Positions 26,274-34,385 of a stretch of DNA of 64,000 bases are shown here, piece after piece. A model generated the notes under the pieces. The model ran no database searches and was not told the DNA's origin. It worked only from the letters and a program-made list of their open reading frames with translations. The DNA comes from Azospirillum brasilense (GTDB lineage: Bacteria; Pseudomonadota; Alphaproteobacteria; Azospirillales; Azospirillaceae), in assembly GCF_022023855.1 (NCBI RefSeq), contig NZ_CP059453.1:374001-438000 (forward strand), given 5' to 3'. How positions within the stretch are numbered: position 1 is the stretch's first letter; every line of letters begins with the position of its first letter. A program made the translations under genes and the position numbers.

Positions 26274-27469
26274 CCATCCCCGCGAACGTCCGCCTGCACC
26301 CCGCCGCCGAGGCCCTGGCCCCGGAGATGCGGCAGTGGCGGCACCATCTGCACGCCCATCCCGAAACCGCCTTCGAGGAGCACGAGACCGCCGCCTTCGT
26401 CGCGGACAAGCTGCGCGCCTTCGGGCTGGAGGTGGCGACGGGGCTGGGGCGCACCGGCGTGGTCGGCACGCTGAAGGGCCGCCGCCCCGGCGGCCGGGCC
26501 ATCGCGCTGCGCGCCGACATGGACGCGCTGCACATCCACGAGACCAACGACTTCGCCCACCGCTCGGTCAATCCGGGGCGGATGCACGCCTGCGGCCACG
26601 ACGGCCACACCACCATGCTGCTGGGAGCCACCAAGGTCCTGGCCGACGATCCCGACTTCGCCGGGACGCTGCACGTCATCTTCCAGCCGGCCGAGGAGAA
26701 CGAGGGCGGCGCCCGCGAGATGGTCGCGGAGGGGCTGTTCGAGCGGTTCCCGGTGGACGGCGTCTACGGCATGCACAACTGGCCGGGCCTGCCGCTCGGG
26801 CAGATCGCGCTGCGGCCGGGGCCGATGATGGGCAGCTACGACATCTTCGAGGTGACGGTCCACGGCAAGGGCAGCCATGCCGCCATGCCGCATCTCGGCC
26901 ACGACCCGATGACTGCCGCCGGCCATCTGCTGACCACCCTGCAGACCATCCCCGGCCGCAGCCTGCACCCGCTGGACAGCGCCGTGGTCTCCACCACCTG
27001 GATCACCGGCGGCGACACCTGGAACGTCATCCCGGCGGAAGTGACGCTGCGCGGCACCGTCCGCGCCTTCAAGGAGGGGGTGCAGGACGTGGTCGAGGCG
27101 CGGCTGCGCGCCTTGGCCGAGCACACCGCCGCCGCCTTCGGCTGCACCGCCAGCGTGCGCTACGAGCGGCGCTACCCGGCGACCGTCAACAGCGCCGCCG
27201 AGACCGCGCTGTGCGCCCGCGTCGCCGCCGCGCTGGTCGGGGAGGAGAACATCGACCACGATCCGATGCCCTCCATGGGGGCGGAGGATTTCGCCTTCAT
27301 GCTGAAGGAGCGGCCGGGCTGCTACGTCTGGCTGGGCAACGGGCCCACGGATGGCGGCTGCCTGCTGCACAACCCCGGCTACGACTTCAACGACGCCAAC
27401 CTGGCCATCGGCGCCAGCTATTGGGTGGCGCTGGCGAAGACGCTGCTGGTGGAGGAGGGGACGCGATGA
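26270..27469 (+). CDS. M20-family amidohydrolase, HipO/AmhX type
   Basis: A 399-residue metal-dependent hydrolase. Metal ligands are visible in HACGHDGHTTM (with the HipO-type cysteine), the glutamate pair in QPAEENEGGAREM and the late MGAEDFAFM. An inserted dimerisation domain lies at roughly 185-300. Enzymes of this group cleave N-acyl or N-carbamoyl amino acids. In this operon it could release cysteine or a related amino acid from the product of the ATC hydrolase-like enzyme. ATGA overlaps join it to the genes on both sides, so all three are probably co-translated. Confidence 0.88.
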   Translation: MTIPANVRLHPAAEALAPEMRQWRHHLHAHPETAFEEHETAAFVADKLRAFGLEVATGLGRTGVVGTLKGRRPGGRAIALRADMDALHIHETNDFAHRSVNPGRMHACGHDGHTTMLLGATKVLADDPDFAGTLHVIFQPAEENEGGAREMVAEGLFERFPVDGVYGMHNWPGLPLGQIALRPGPMMGSYDIFEVTVHGKGSHAAMPHLGHDPMTAAGHLLTTLQTIPGRSLHPLDSAVVSTTWITGGDTWNVIPAEVTLRGTVRAFKEGVQDVVEARLRALAEHTAAAFGCTASVRYERRYPATVNSAAETALCARVAAALVGEENIDHDPMPSMGAEDFAFMLKERPGCYVWLGNGPTDGGCLLHNPGYDFNDANLAIGASYWVALAKTLLVEEGTR

Positions 27470-28770
27470 GCGCGCTTCTCAAACCGCTGCTGGACGTGCC
27501 GTTGCCGGAGTCCCACTGGGCGGCCAGCGCCGTGGCCGGCCCGGAGAGCGGCCCGCTGGACGGGGCGGTCCGGGTGGACGTGGCGGTGGTCGGGGCGGGC
27601 GTCACCGGCCTGTCCACGGCGATCCATCTGGCCGAGCGGGGCGTGCGCGTGGCGGTGCTGGAGGCGCGCGAGCCGGGCTTCGGCGGGTCGGGCCGCAACA
27701 ACGGCCAGATCATCCCGACGCTGTCGCGCCTCGACCCCGTCAACCTGACGGCGGCCTACGGCGAGGCGAAGGGATCGGCGCTGGCCCGCATGGTCGGCGG
27801 CTCGGCGGCGCTGGTTTTCGACCTGATCGAACGCTACCAGATGCGTTGCGACGGCGTGCAGAAGGGCTGGATACAGCCGGCCCACCGGCCGGGCCGCATG
27901 GCGGCGGCCGAGCAGCGGGTCGCGCAATGGCGGGCGCTGGGGGCGGAGGTCGCGCTGCTTGACGCGGCGCAGACGGAACGGGCGCTGGGCACGCGCTTCT
28001 GGCACGGCGCCATGGTCGCCCCGACCGGCGGGCATGTGAACCCGCTGTCGCTGGCCCGCGAGATGGCGCGGGCCGCCCTCGGGCTGGGCGTCGCCATCCA
28101 CAGCGACACGGCCGTCGCCGCCATCGACCGCGTCGGAACCGCTTGGCGGCTGACCACGCCGCGCGGCAGCGTGACCGCCGACCGCGTCGTTCTGGCGACC
28201 AACGCCTACACCGACGATCTGTGGCCGGGGCTGCGCCGCTCCGTCGTGCCGGTGCTGAACTTCCAGATGGTGACGGAGCCGCTGCCCGCCGCCCTGCGCG
28301 CCAGCGTGCTGCCCTCCGACATGGCGTGCAGCGACACCCGCGGCGACCTGCATTTCTTCCGCTGGACCGCCGACAACCGTCTGGTTTCCGGCTGCACCCT
28401 GGTGCGGTCGGCCGATGCCGAGCGGCGGGCGCGGGAGCGCACGCGGGAGCGCATCCGCCGCGTCTTCCCCCAGATCGGCAATCTAGCCATCGCGCGGAGC
28501 TGGAGCGGGCATCTGGCGATGACCGCCGATTTCCGGCCCCATTTCCACGAGCTGGCGCCCGGCGTGACCGGGGCGGTGGGCTACAACGGGCGCGGCATGG
28601 CGCTGGGCACCGCCGTGGGCAGCGAATTGGCGCGCCATGCCATGGGAACGGGCGCGCCGGAGCTGGCCTTGCCCTTCACCCCGGTGAAGCCGCTGCCCTT
28701 CCACGATCTGGTGACGCGCTTCTCCCGGCTCTACATGCTGCATCTGCGCCGATTGGACCGCAAGGACTGA
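27466..28770 (+). CDS. FAD-dependent amino-acid oxidase/dehydrogenase, DadA/PuuB type
   Basis: A 434-residue DAO-fold flavoprotein. The ADP-binding motif VAVVGAGVTGLSTAIHLAERG lies at about 38-58 (in two parts), with GSGRNNGQIIPTL following and the C-terminal FAD contact GYNGRGMALGTAVG. This subgroup oxidises secondary or primary amines such as N-methyl amino acids, gamma-glutamylputrescine or cyclic imino acids. It ends the operon. A possible role is oxidation of a thiazolidine to a thiazoline ahead of the ring hydrolase, which is a guess from neighbours. A general amine oxidase remains possible. Confidence 0.82.
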   Translation: MSALLKPLLDVPLPESHWAASAVAGPESGPLDGAVRVDVAVVGAGVTGLSTAIHLAERGVRVAVLEAREPGFGGSGRNNGQIIPTLSRLDPVNLTAAYGEAKGSALARMVGGSAALVFDLIERYQMRCDGVQKGWIQPAHRPGRMAAAEQRVAQWRALGAEVALLDAAQTERALGTRFWHGAMVAPTGGHVNPLSLAREMARAALGLGVAIHSDTAVAAIDRVGTAWRLTTPRGSVTADRVVLATNAYTDDLWPGLRRSVVPVLNFQMVTEPLPAALRASVLPSDMACSDTRGDLHFFRWTADNRLVSGCTLVRSADAERRARERTRERIRRVFPQIGNLAIARSWSGHLAMTADFRPHFHELAPGVTGAVGYNGRGMALGTAVGSELARHAMGTGAPELALPFTPVKPLPFHDLVTRFSRLYMLHLRRLDRKD

Positions 28771-28786
28771 GGGGTGGGCGACAATC

Positions 28787-28811
28787 CCTCTCCCTCCCCA
28801 GGGAGAAGGGA
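28787..28811. repeat. Short CCCTCTCC/GGGAGAAGGG inverted repeat
   Basis: An imperfect inverted repeat resembling one arm of the family B element, 16 bases after the oxidase stop. It may be a decayed copy or act as a weak transcript end; no T tract follows. The rest of the 125-bp gap holds a TTGACA at 28825-28830 without a convincing partner -10 box. Confidence 0.35.
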
Positions 28812-28895
28812 TGCCGTCCGGCGGTTGACAGTGCGGGGTTGGCCCGGCCACTGTGGCGCCATCCCGAAGCGGCCCCACGCGGATTGCCCCGGCTC

Positions 28896-31016
28896 ATGGC
28901 CACCGTCTCCGAAGCCCTGTCCATCGCGCTCGACCATCACATCGCCGGGCGGGTGGCGGAGGCGGAAACCCTCTACGGCCGGATTCTGGAGGCGGTCCCC
29001 GGCCATCCCGACGCCAGCCATCTGATGGGGCTGCTGCTTGCCCAGACCGGGCGGGTCACGGCGGCGCTCGCCCATCTCGACGCCGCCGTGGCGGGCGATC
29101 CGGCATCGCCGGTCTACCATCTCAACCGCGGCAAGGTTCAGGACGCGCTCGGACGGACCGCGGACGCGGCGGCGAGCTGGCGCGCCGCGCTGCACCTGCA
29201 ACCGGATCACGCGGAGGCGGCGGAGCGGCTGGTCTCGGCGCTCCGCGTGTTGGCCGAGACCGCTTTCGATTCCGGTACCCTGGCCTCCGCCGCGGCGCTT
29301 TACGAACGGGTGCTGGCGCTTGATCCGCAAAACCTGTCCGCCGCCTTCGATGCGGCGATGGCGGGCAAGGGGCTTGGACGGCTGGAGGAGGCCGCCCGGC
29401 TGGCCGGAGTCGCGGCCCGGCTCGACCCGACGCTGCTGCGCGCCCGCATGGCCGGGGCGGAGTCCTGGCAGGCGCTCGGCCGGTCGGAGCAAGCCATGGC
29501 AGCGTTGCGTCCGGCGCTGGTCCTGGACCCGGCACACGGGGACTGTTGGGCGAGCCTGTGCCTGCTCCACAACGAGCTGGGGCAGCGCGGTGCGTCGGTC
29601 GCAGCGGGGCGGCGAGCGGCGCTGGCCGCGCCCACCGACACCGGGCTGCTGGTCCGGCTCGCCGCCGCCCAGCAGATCGCCGAGAAGCCGCGCGCGGCGC
29701 TGGCGGCGGCACGGCGCGGCCTGTCGCTCGACCCCGCCTCGCCGGAGCTGCATCTTGCCCTCGGCGCGGCGCTCGACGCGGTGCACGCGCTGGAGGGGGC
29801 CGGGCGGGCGCTGGACCGCGCCGGCCGGCTGCGTCCCGGCGACGCGGCGGCGCTGGCCGAACATGGCCGGCTGTGCGAGCGCGCCGGCTTGGCGGAACGG
29901 GCGGCGGCGCTGCTGCAACGGGCGCTCGCCGCGCGTCCGGACGACGGGGAGTCCTGGGTGGCGCTTGGCCGCGCCGCGCTGCGACGGGGCGATGCGGCCT
30001 GGGCCGGGCGCTGTGCGCATCGGGCGCTGCGGCTCACTCCCGGCCTGCCCACCGGCCTGCTTCTGGCCGGCGAGGTCCGCGAGGCGCAGGGGGCCGACCG
30101 CGAGGCGCTGGCGCTCTACGACCGGGCGATCGCCGCCGCACCGGGCATCGGCACGGGCTTCTCCCGCCGGGCAATGCTGCTGCTGCGCCGGGCCATAGGC
30201 GACGTGCCGTCGCCGCGCCAACCGTCAGGCAAGCGGCGGCTGTCGGTGTCCACGCTCGGCGATGCGGGACGCTTCGGCAACCAGCTCCTCCAATACGGGT
30301 ATCTGCGCGTCTGCGCGGAGCGCAACGGGATGGAGCTGGAAACGCCGGAGTGGATCGGTCGTCATCTCTACGGTCTGGACGATCCGCTTCCCGGCCCGCC
30401 GCTGCCCAGCCTGCACGAGGAGGACTGCGGCGTTCCGGCGCTGCTGGACGGGCGGGCGCTGGCGGATGCGGACGGTCACGACGTGGTCGGCTACTTCTGC
30501 GGCGACACCACGCCGCTGGCCCTCCATCGCGAGCGGTTCCGCGCCCTCTTCACGCCGGTCGGCGCGATGGCGGAGCGCGCCGCGGCGGCGCTGGACAGGT
30601 TGCGGGCGCGCGGGCGGACCCTGGTGGCGATCCATCTGCGTCGCGGCGATTTCGGCCGGAACGACCGGTTCTGGATCGCGCCGGAGGGCTGGTATCTCGA
30701 TTGGCTGGCCGACCTGTGGCCCAGGCTGGACCGGCCGGTGCTTTACCTCGCCACCGACGCGCCGGAGCTGGCGGAGCGCTTCAGCCGCTACCGCCCCGTC
30801 CTCGCCGGCGACCTGGGAACGCCGCTGCCGGGGGCGGAGTTCTTCACCGACCACTGGATTCTGTCGCGGGCCGATCATGTCGCCGTGTCCAACAGCTCCT
30901 TCTCGGTGACGGCGGCGATGCTGAACCCGGCGCTGCGCCCCGCCCTGCGCCCCGACCGCGAACGGGCGCGGCTGGTGCCCTTCGATCCCTGGAACGGGCC
31001 GGTGCTGCTTCCCTGA
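28896..31016 (+). CDS. TPR-repeat protein fused to a GT11-like fucosyltransferase domain
   Basis: A 706-residue two-part protein. Residues 1 to about 440 are a run of TPR helices (for example AEAETLYGRILEAVPGHPDA, AAALYERVLALDPQNLSAAF, LLQRALAARPDDGESWVALG). From about 446 the sequence becomes a glycosyltransferase: GRFGNQLLQYGYL is the entry motif, and VAIHLRRGDF matches the HxRRGDF-type nucleotide-sugar motif of alpha-1,2-fucosyltransferases. It ends with WILSRADHVAVSNSSFS. No signal peptide is seen. It may glycosylate a protein or polysaccharide bound by the TPR array. It converges on an fkbM-type methyltransferase gene six bases away. Confidence 0.78.
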   Translation: MATVSEALSIALDHHIAGRVAEAETLYGRILEAVPGHPDASHLMGLLLAQTGRVTAALAHLDAAVAGDPASPVYHLNRGKVQDALGRTADAAASWRAALHLQPDHAEAAERLVSALRVLAETAFDSGTLASAAALYERVLALDPQNLSAAFDAAMAGKGLGRLEEAARLAGVAARLDPTLLRARMAGAESWQALGRSEQAMAALRPALVLDPAHGDCWASLCLLHNELGQRGASVAAGRRAALAAPTDTGLLVRLAAAQQIAEKPRAALAAARRGLSLDPASPELHLALGAALDAVHALEGAGRALDRAGRLRPGDAAALAEHGRLCERAGLAERAAALLQRALAARPDDGESWVALGRAALRRGDAAWAGRCAHRALRLTPGLPTGLLLAGEVREAQGADREALALYDRAIAAAPGIGTGFSRRAMLLLRRAIGDVPSPRQPSGKRRLSVSTLGDAGRFGNQLLQYGYLRVCAERNGMELETPEWIGRHLYGLDDPLPGPPLPSLHEEDCGVPALLDGRALADADGHDVVGYFCGDTTPLALHRERFRALFTPVGAMAERAAAALDRLRARGRTLVAIHLRRGDFGRNDRFWIAPEGWYLDWLADLWPRLDRPVLYLATDAPELAERFSRYRPVLAGDLGTPLPGAEFFTDHWILSRADHVAVSNSSFSVTAAMLNPALRPALRPDRERARLVPFDPWNGPVLLP

Positions 31017-31022
31017 CGAGTG

Positions 31023-32132
31023 TCAGCCGGGACGGCGGACGTAGAGCGCGTCGCCCCAGCTGTGATGGTAGGGGCTGATCTCGGCGACGCGGTCGAAGCC
31101 GTGGGCGAACAGGATGTCGTCCACATCGGCGGCGAGGCCCGAGCCCTCATACAGCTCCGCGTAGCTCACCTCGGTCACCACCGCGTCGAATCGGGGCAGC
31201 AGATCGCCGCAGCCGTTGAGAATTCGGCGTTCCGAGCCCTGCGCGTCGATCACCAGCACGTTGAAACCCTCCGGCGCGAGGCCGTTGGACGCCAGCAGGT
31301 TCGGCAGGGTCCGGGTTTCCACCTCGATGACTTCGTCGACGGTGATGTGGGGATAGACGGCCAGATGGCCGGTCGGCTCCAGCAGGGAGCTGGACTGGCG
31401 GCTCGACATGCGGGAAAAGCGCGCCCGCCCGGCCGTGTCGGACACCGCGGCGTTCAGGCAGACGACATCGCCGTTGCCGGCGAAACGGGCCTGGAGCGTG
31501 GCGAAGGTCGCCGGGTCCGCCTCGACGAACAGGACGCGGGCACCGCCGGCCTCCTGGTAGTTGGCGTATTCCTCGCCCTCATGGGCGCCGACATGGATGA
31601 TGCCGCGCGGCACGACGCCGTGGCGGGGAAACAGGTCCTTGTAGCGGAACATGCCCTGGCTGCGCGCGAACAGCCGGTTCCAGTGCCGGGGGGCGACCGC
31701 CATGTGCGTGCCGCCGCGCCCGTCCTCCGGTGGCGTGCCGCGGAATTGCAGATTGCGGTCGGCGAAGCGGAACAGCGAATAGCCATGGGCTTGAAGGCGC
31801 GCGTACAGCGCTGCCAGTTGCCCGCCGGACTCGGCCTCGTCAAACTGGAGGAAGTCGATGCGGCGCAGGCGCAGCAGATCAGCGGCACCGTCCAGCATAG
31901 CCAGGGCGTTGCTGCAGCCCTCCAGAATCAGCCAGTCGATGTGGCGCGGCCCGACCGGACCGCACCACGCGTCGAGTCCCGGCGCGGTGGATGGCAGGGC
32001 AAGGCACGCCCGGCCGGCGGCGGAGTCCGTCCAACGCCCGGCACCGGTTCCGACCGCCACCAGGGTGGCCTCGGGCGGCAGGAAGGCTTTTTGAAGCGGG
32101 AGTCCGGGAAGGGTGGGGGGCTCGTGCTGCAT
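31023..32132 (-). CDS. FkbM-family SAM-dependent methyltransferase
   Basis: A 369-residue protein whose C-terminal 215 residues form an FkbM methyltransferase domain: IIHVGAHEGEEYANYQEAG is the SAM-binding start, followed by VLFVEADPATF, LNAAVSDTAG and NVLVIDAQGSERRILNG. The first 150 residues are a less familiar, possibly related Rossmann-like region (LILEGCSNALAMLDGA). FkbM enzymes often O-methylate sugars. The neighbouring fucosyltransferase-like protein, encoded in the opposite direction, makes a role in a methylated surface glycan plausible. Confidence 0.82.
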   Translation of the reverse strand: MQHEPPTLPGLPLQKAFLPPEATLVAVGTGAGRWTDSAAGRACLALPSTAPGLDAWCGPVGPRHIDWLILEGCSNALAMLDGAADLLRLRRIDFLQFDEAESGGQLAALYARLQAHGYSLFRFADRNLQFRGTPPEDGRGGTHMAVAPRHWNRLFARSQGMFRYKDLFPRHGVVPRGIIHVGAHEGEEYANYQEAGGARVLFVEADPATFATLQARFAGNGDVVCLNAAVSDTAGRARFSRMSSRQSSSLLEPTGHLAVYPHITVDEVIEVETRTLPNLLASNGLAPEGFNVLVIDAQGSERRILNGCGDLLPRFDAVVTEVSYAELYEGSGLAADVDDILFAHGFDRVAEISPYHHSWGDALYVRRPG

Positions 32133-32225
32133 CTCATCACCGCCATGGGCCTGATCGACAGTCCCAAGGGATGATCGCAGCCGCTTCCCGTCGCCTTGGC
32201 ACGGTGGCCATTGTGGAAGCGGACG

Positions 32226-32251
32226 CGGGGCGGGTCAACGGCACCGCCCCG
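32226..32251. other. Perfect 8-bp GC hairpin CGGGGCGG...CCGCCCCG
   Basis: An inverted repeat with a 10-base loop, downstream of the small gene at 32271-32513 on the minus strand and upstream of the fkbM start. No T tract follows on either strand, so a simple intrinsic terminator is doubtful. Confidence 0.4.
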
Positions 32252-32270
32252 ATCGCATCGCTGAACGGCG

Positions 32271-32513
32271 TCAGGCCGCGCGGTGGAGGAAGCCCAGATG
32301 CTGCGGCGCCAGGGTGGAGGCCCACTCCTCAGCCGCGTCCTGCGCCTCGCGGCGGGTGGCGAACCAGCGGGCGTCGGGGGTCCAGCTCAGCCCCTCATGC
32401 TCCGCGTGCCAGTTCCACCAGCCGTCGGTGGCCTCGCAGACCGTCAGCATCACGCCGAACGCGGATTCCAGGGCGCGGGCGCCGGTCTTAGCCTTTTCGT
32501 TATGCCAGTCCAT
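32271..32513 (-). CDS. Small uncharacterised protein, 80 residues
   Basis: The protein MDWHNEKAKTGARALESAFG... is rich in tryptophan (five in 80 residues), with the stretch ATDGWWNWHAEHEGLSW and a charged helix RREAQDAAEEWASTL. The start is chosen because TGGAG lies eight bases upstream; longer in-frame extensions have no such site. No membrane segment or signal is present. Function is unknown. Confidence 0.6.
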   Translation of the reverse strand: MDWHNEKAKTGARALESAFGVMLTVCEATDGWWNWHAEHEGLSWTPDARWFATRREAQDAAEEWASTLAPQHLGFLHRAA

Positions 32514-32622
32514 AAGCGTTACTCCAGATGTCCTGCCTTTCGGCATAGCATAGTTCGGTAGACGAACAAAACCAAAAACGGAGGAGGCTGCTCGGGATTG
32601 TCGATCCGGACGCTGCGTCCCC

Positions 32623-33051
32623 TCACTCCGGTAAGGACGCAAACGCCGTGGACTGCGTGACTATTCCATGGCGCGTGCGGCGCGCGCGTTGGGCGGCGCG
32701 ATGTCCCAGCCGGACGGTCGTGATTCCCAACGCGATTCCCACGGCGTTCCCAGCCAGATCGGACAGGCTGGCCTCGCGTCCCGGGACGAAGGATTGCGCC
32801 ACCTCGATGGCGGCACCGAGCGCGAAGACCGCCAGCACCGCCAGGACGGCGGCGCGCCGGTTGGCGCTGGCCAGGATGCCGAGCAGGGTGAGGAGCCCGA
32901 AGGCCCCGGCATGCACCAGCTTGTCGAAGCCGTAAAGGCCGCTGGGCGCCAACTGCGGTTGCAGCGCGGCCCAGAAGGCGATCCCCGTGAGGCCGAGAAG
33001 GGCGCCAAGCGCCAACCGGCGCCAGAGAAGGGGAAGTGGGCGGAACGTCAT
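32623..33051 (-). CDS. VanZ-like membrane protein
   Basis: A 142-residue protein with four hydrophobic helices and the VanZ-type signature GFDKLVHAGAFGLL followed by EVAQSFVPGREASLSDLAGN. ATG 33051 is preceded by CAGGAGG at seven bases; longer in-frame starts are rejected. VanZ-like proteins are widespread small membrane proteins of unclear role. Teicoplanin resistance should not be inferred here. Confidence 0.8.
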   Translation of the reverse strand: MTFRPLPLLWRRLALGALLGLTGIAFWAALQPQLAPSGLYGFDKLVHAGAFGLLTLLGILASANRRAAVLAVLAVFALGAAIEVAQSFVPGREASLSDLAGNAVGIALGITTVRLGHRAAQRARRTRHGIVTQSTAFASLPE

Positions 33052-33151
33052 GACGGCCTCCTGCGACGAAGGCCATCCTGCGCGGAACAGTCTCAAGAGC
33101 CGGTTAACCGCCCGATGTCCGCGCTGTGACATCAGGCGGGCAAGGCTCGTT

Positions 33152-33361
33152 TCAGGAACCGGTCGCCAGCCCCATGGCAATGCCGCGCGCTTCGGTGAAG
33201 GCGGCGCGCTGCTGCACCAGCGTCCCGTCGGCGTAGACGCCCCAGCCGCTCTGCGAGCCGGTGGCGTGGTAACGGATTTCGATCCGGCGGTGACAGTCCT
33301 GCATCACGAAGTGACACGGACTGATCTTCTTCCACATGGACACCATCGGCATGTCGGGCAC
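33152..33361 (-). CDS. Small uncharacterised protein, about 69 residues
   Basis: An open frame encoding a compact protein with the core MWKKISPCHFVMQDCHRRIE and a C-terminal GVYADGTLVQQRAAFTEARG pattern that reads like a real small domain. The start is uncertain: GTG at 33361 or ATG at 33352, neither with a strong ribosome site. It is included because of coding-like composition and isolation between genes. Confidence 0.4.
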   Translation of the reverse strand: MPDMPMVSMWKKISPCHFVMQDCHRRIEIRYHATGSQSGWGVYADGTLVQQRAAFTEARGIAMGLATGS

Positions 33362-33658
33362 CCATCCAAGCGATGAATTACGATGACTGTACCAATGGCC
33401 GATTATGGTTGCCGTGATATTAACGAGACGGCGTTCGATTCCCGCGCAAAATGGGTAGTGGCCTGTTCAGGCGTGGTTTTTCCGAGTTTCCAGGCATCCG
33501 GGAGCGACCTGGACCGGCTTTCCGGGGAGGGGCATATGCCCGATGGGAGGACGTGCCTCGGACTTCATTGGTTAATATTCTACTAACGGACGGGTAGCCG
33601 GCCCGCCAACGATAGGGTAGGGTTGCTCATCTCAATCACCTTCGAGAGTGACTGGACG
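33362..33658. other. Gene-free region before the response regulator
   Basis: About 300 bases. The right end has an AT-rich stretch (ttggttaatattctactaac, 33569-33588) that probably holds the response-regulator promoter. I see no repeat or convincing small gene. Confidence 0.4.
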
Positions 33659-34339
33659 ATGCAATCGGTCTCCATCTTTCTGATCGACGCCAACAAACTT
33701 TTCCGCGAAGGCATGAAGGCCCTCTTCTCGGAAGGGGAGTTCCGCATCACGAAAGAGGCCGCCAGTTTCAGCGACGTACCGCCGCCGGGCATGATGGAGG
33801 GCGACATGCCCGAGCTGATCATGATGGACCCGGCTTCCGCCAACGGCACGGTCCAGGCCGTCACCGTCCTGCGGGAGCAGTATCCGAGCGCGCGGCTCGT
33901 CCTTCTGGCCAGCCACCTCGACGCCCAGGAAATGGCCAACGCCATCCAGGCCGGCGCCGACGCCTTCCTGATGAAGGACATTTCCCCGGCCGCGCTGGCG
34001 CAGTCGCTGCGTCTGGTGATGATCGGCGAAAAGGTCTTCCCGACCCATCTCGCCGCCCTTCTCATCACCGGCAAGGCCGGCGCCAACACCAGCGCCAACG
34101 GCCCGACCGCGGCCAAGGGCCTGTCGCAGCGCGAGACGCAGATCCTGGAGCGCCTGCTTCAGGGTGACAGCAACAAGATGATCGCCAATCATCTGAACAT
34201 CACCGAAGCGACGGTGAAGGTTCACCTGAAGAGCCTGCTGCGCAAGATCAACGCCTCCAACCGTACCCAGGCGGCCATCTGGGCGCTGGAGAACGGCTTC
34301 GGCGGCAAGGTCGAAAAGCCGATGGAAGCCGTCGCCTAA
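33659..34339 (+). CDS. NarL/LuxR-type response regulator with reduced acidic pocket
   Basis: A 226-residue protein with an N-terminal receiver and a C-terminal LuxR helix-turn-helix (GLSQRETQILERLLQGDSNK, then EATVKVHLKSLLRKI). The phospho-acceptor would be Asp57 (ELIMMDP) and the conserved lysine Lys106 (LMKD). The usual first acidic pair is Asp10-Ala11, so one Mg-binding acid is missing. ATG 33659 is chosen over an upstream in-frame TTG. It converges with the kinase gene, whose stop is 46 bases away, and the two may form one signalling system. Confidence 0.85.
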   Translation: MQSVSIFLIDANKLFREGMKALFSEGEFRITKEAASFSDVPPPGMMEGDMPELIMMDPASANGTVQAVTVLREQYPSARLVLLASHLDAQEMANAIQAGADAFLMKDISPAALAQSLRLVMIGEKVFPTHLAALLITGKAGANTSANGPTAAKGLSQRETQILERLLQGDSNKMIANHLNITEATVKVHLKSLLRKINASNRTQAAIWALENGFGGKVEKPMEAVA

Positions 34340-34385
34340 GGTTCAGGACGCCGCGCCATCCCGGAATCCGGTGGCTTCGAAGCCG

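Noticed and set aside
32623..33051. Glycopeptide resistance from the VanZ-like protein
   Set aside because: VanZ-like membrane proteins are common without any resistance role, and no van gene is nearby.
33383..33586. 67-residue plus-strand protein before the response regulator
   Set aside because: Weak start context and no coding-like pattern; the region reads as promoter sequence.
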